In this document: positions 59,585 through 60,000 of the stretch, piece by piece
How positions within the stretch are numbered: position 1 is the first letter of the stretch
Layout: the number at the start of each line of letters is the position of its first letter
DNA from: Tubulanus polymorphus
Taxonomy: Eukaryota > Nemertea > Palaeonemertea > Tubulaniformes > Tubulanidae
Direction: 5' to 3'
Length of the DNA stretch: 60,000 nt
NCBI RefSeq assembly: GCF_964204645.1
Contig: NC_134027.1
Coordinates: 20,512,485 to 20,572,484 of the forward strand
The notes under the pieces: generated by a model
Seen by the model: the letters and a program-made list of their open reading frames with translations, nothing else
What the model was told of the DNA's origin: nothing
Databases searched by the model: none
Translations under genes and position numbers: made by a program

Positions 59585-60000
59585 GTAAGACATCGAAAAC
59601 TCAATTCGGATATTAGTCGAAAATTCTACATAACCATACCCGACTACACCAGGGGCACTACGTATCCATGGCATGTATGTAATACATTGTAATGTGACGG
59701 GATGGCCACTGACCTGGAAAACTCAGGGAATCAGAAAAATCCAGAGAGAAATCAAGAGAAAATTATACCGAAAACCTGGAAAGCTCAGGGAATTCCGATA
59801 ATGCTACTGACTACATGTTTCTTTATCGATACTTGATTCAATGCAAAATGAATGAATTGTAACATTTTGGACTTATGAATTTCTCTGATTCACTCAGGGA
59901 ATATTGTGTTATCTCATGGAAATATCAGGGAAAACTCAGTGCATCTGTAAATGGGCAGAAAGTGTCTATGCAATTTCATGATTGCAAAGCGATTCATTTC

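Noticed and set aside
57272-57607. Cys-rich minus-strand open frame of 111 codons with repeating PLR.V..C patterns
   Set aside because: The repeated peptide simply mirrors a degenerate CACAG-rich tandem repeat in the DNA; no signal peptide or family likeness.

Overview
This is eukaryotic, metazoan nuclear DNA. All the protein-coding signal that looks alive belongs to one intron-rich gene on the + strand. I recognise it as a PIEZO mechanosensitive cation channel. I could join 41 exons (2619 to 59584). Each has GT/AG borders and each junction keeps the reading frame, giving 5,717 coding bases, or about 1,906 residues. The 5' exons (first few hundred residues and promoter) lie before the window. 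The 3' exons (end of the cap, inner pore helix, C-terminal domain) lie after it. Residue numbers below count from the first codon of exon 1 in this window.

Protein order: N-terminal blade transmembrane units (exons 1-7); a variable linker built from very short exons (8-10); further blade units (11-21); the basic beam helix (22); acidic cytosolic linkers (23-25); blade units with small linker exons (26-34); the last blade unit (35); the clasp/anchor region (36-37); the outer pore helix (38); and the start of the extracellular cap (39-41). Several short exons are multiples of three with equal phases on both sides, so skipping them would keep the frame.

The rest is intron full of old mobile DNA. 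Intron 2 (5054-14087) holds a dead CR1-like LINE with a C8 zinc finger, an endonuclease and a reverse transcriptase. An ~830-bp stretch of it is present three times in tandem, and a 624-bp TA-flanked inverted-repeat element interrupts the reverse transcriptase. Other introns hold a related TA-flanked element (44238-44826), a TTA-flanked Harbinger-like MITE (16653-17232), a TTAA-flanked piggyBac-like MITE (20790-21071), an element made of ACACATGTGA palindromes (32838-33989), two composite elements with ~154-bp internal tandem repeats (34863-36090, 41291-42655), and several dispersed short repeat families. The last visible intron (53090-59449) carries, antisense, an intronless rhodopsin-type GPCR pseudogene.

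The repeat types (CR1-like LINE, many MITEs, arm-plus-tandem-repeat elements) and the FMRFamide-receptor-like GPCR suggest a marine invertebrate, perhaps a lophotrochozoan. I cannot fix the species. I saw no RNA gene, CRISPR array or prokaryotic operon. I found no wholly new gene system; the most unusual structures are the repeat architectures and the run of microexons in the channel gene.
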